DNA from: Ilumatobacteraceae bacterium
GTDB lineage: Bacteria > Actinomycetota > Acidimicrobiia > Acidimicrobiales > Ilumatobacteraceae
Length of the DNA stretch: 42,360 bases
Reading direction: 5' to 3'
Assembly (NCBI GenBank): GCA_024643255.1
Contig: JAHENF010000001.1
Span: forward strand, 16,841 to 59,200
The first letter of the stretch is position 1. The number at the start of each line of letters is the position of its first letter. The notes below the pieces were generated by a model. The model was given only the letters and a program-made list of their open reading frames with translations, was not told the origin of the DNA and made no database searches. Positions 41,587 to 42,360 of this stretch are shown here, piece by piece. The translations under genes were made by a program, and so were the position numbers.

Positions 41587-42348
41587 ATGGGACGACTCGA
41601 TGACATCGACCTGTCGGCGAAGCTCTCCGGCGACGAATACGAGACACGGCTGGCAGCGGCACAGGAGCGGTTCGTGGAGCTCCGCCTCATCCTCGGGGGA
41701 CAGATCGGCGACGGCGGCGTCGGCCCGGGTCTGCTGGTCGTGATGGAAGGCGCGGACGCCGGCGGCAAGGGCGGCGCAACGCGCCGGATCGTCGAGCGGC
41801 TCGATCCTCGCCACTTCAGCGTGTACGCCTACGCCAAGCCGGACGACCGGGAGAAGCGTCACCACTTCCTGTGGCGCTTCTGGACCAAGATCCCCGGACT
41901 CGGCGGGATGTGCGTGTTCGACCGCAGCTGGTACGGCCGCCTGCTGGTCGAGCGCGTCGAGAAGTTCGCCACGATCGAGCAGTGGACACGGGCCTACAAC
42001 GAGATCGTCGAGTTCGAGCGAAGCGTGGTCCTCGAGGGTGTGATCCTCGTGAAGTTCTACCTCCACATCAGCTCCGACGAACAGGCCCGTCGCTTCGAGA
42101 GCCGGCGCGACGATCCGCTGCGCAAGTGGAAACTCAACGAGGAGGACTGGCGCAACCGCGAGAAGTGGGATCAGTACATCGAAGCTGCCGAGGACATGTT
42201 CGAACGCACCGATCACCAGCTCGCGCCGTGGGACATCGTGTCGGGCGAGAACAAGAAGTGGGCGCGGGTGACGATCCTCGAAACGCTCAACCAGCGCATC
42301 GAGGACGGCATCACGCGCTGGGAGATGCTCAACACCCCGACCGGCTGA
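41587..42348 (+). CDS. ppk2: Polyphosphate kinase 2 family protein
   Basis: A 253-residue P-loop kinase that moves phosphate between polyphosphate and nucleotides. The Walker A is 'MEGADAGGKGGATRRI' (residues ~53-68), slightly changed from the usual EGRDAAGKGG. The second catalytic region is 'FDRSWYGRLLVERVEKF' (usual FNRSWYNR). The lid is 'DDPLRKWKLNEEDWRNREKWDQYIEAAEDMFERT', and the C-terminal 'ENKKWARVTILETLNQRIED' is typical. The direction of reaction and whether the substrate is ADP, AMP or GDP cannot be decided. The ATG at 41587 is chosen. A TTG six bases earlier would add two codons but touch the -10. It is divergent from trpF. The last 12 bases of the window after its stop hold nothing. 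Confidence 0.9.
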   Translation: MGRLDDIDLSAKLSGDEYETRLAAAQERFVELRLILGGQIGDGGVGPGLLVVMEGADAGGKGGATRRIVERLDPRHFSVYAYAKPDDREKRHHFLWRFWTKIPGLGGMCVFDRSWYGRLLVERVEKFATIEQWTRAYNEIVEFERSVVLEGVILVKFYLHISSDEQARRFESRRDDPLRKWKLNEEDWRNREKWDQYIEAAEDMFERTDHQLAPWDIVSGENKKWARVTILETLNQRIEDGITRWEMLNTPTG

Positions 42349-42360
42349 GCCGTGTCATCA

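Noticed and set aside
1..42360. tRNA, rRNA, CRISPR array, insertion sequence, prophage or defence island
   Set aside because: No cloverleaf-like intergenic region, regularly spaced repeats, transposase or integrase motifs, or phage genes were seen. Almost all sequence is accounted for by chromosomal genes with uniform GC-rich codon use.

Overview
This window looks like chromosomal DNA from a high-GC actinobacterium. The gene set suggests a marine or soil Acidimicrobiia of the Ilumatobacter type: a liv transporter, secreted CAP-domain proteins with actinobacterial C-terminal repeats, DUF2510 and LysM lipoproteins, and frequent GTG starts. That placement is an inference from gene content and style, since no rRNA or other taxonomic marker is present. 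Coding density is very high. Many co-oriented genes overlap by 1-14 bases (ATGA, GTGA, TGATG), and convergent genes end within a few bases of each other or overlap.

Layout. 1-6425: a branched-chain amino-acid type ABC system, with a 3'-complete livK on the plus strand converging on livF-livG-livM-livH on the minus strand, preceded by ctaA (heme A synthase). 6458-11841: unlinked single genes (lipocalin-like protein, SDR plus FMN-binding oxidase pair, queF, methyltransferase, histidine phosphatase, DUF2510 membrane protein). 11853-15463: a two-gene heterodimeric ABC exporter with one degenerate ATP site. 15506-21784: membrane protein, hexapeptide acyltransferase, P1-family N-terminal-nucleophile hydrolase, panC, a CPBP membrane protease whose 3' end is antisense to panC, and a large secreted CAP-domain protein. 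21788-24628: divergent ProA-like dehydrogenase and metallo-beta-lactamase hydrolase, and a LysM lipoprotein. 24678-30673: gltB-gltD glutamate synthase. 30922-38875: lipoprotein, alpha/beta hydrolase, and a minus-strand GntR-controlled group (gntR, alpha-hydroxy-acid dehydrogenase, nitroreductase, crotonase) divergent from a mitochondrial-type aconitase, then another nitroreductase. 38878-42348: trpF-trpB-trpA and a divergent polyphosphate kinase 2.

Most of this is central metabolism and cell-envelope housekeeping. I found no phage, insertion sequence, CRISPR array, tRNA, rRNA or obvious defence island. The most striking pattern is regulatory. About twenty genes have a TANNNT hexamer (or a close GANACT-type variant) ending 6-9 bases before the start codon, which is the arrangement expected for leaderless mRNAs. 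In three divergent pairs the two -10 hexamers overlap, giving very small bidirectional promoters. Other points worth a second look are a LivH permease fused to a secreted beta-sandwich-like domain, matched degeneracy in the ABC exporter pair, a 156-base convergent panC/CPBP overlap, a ProA-like enzyme with an N-terminal extension and rewritten C-terminal motif, and a dedicated TrpF in an actinobacterial background.
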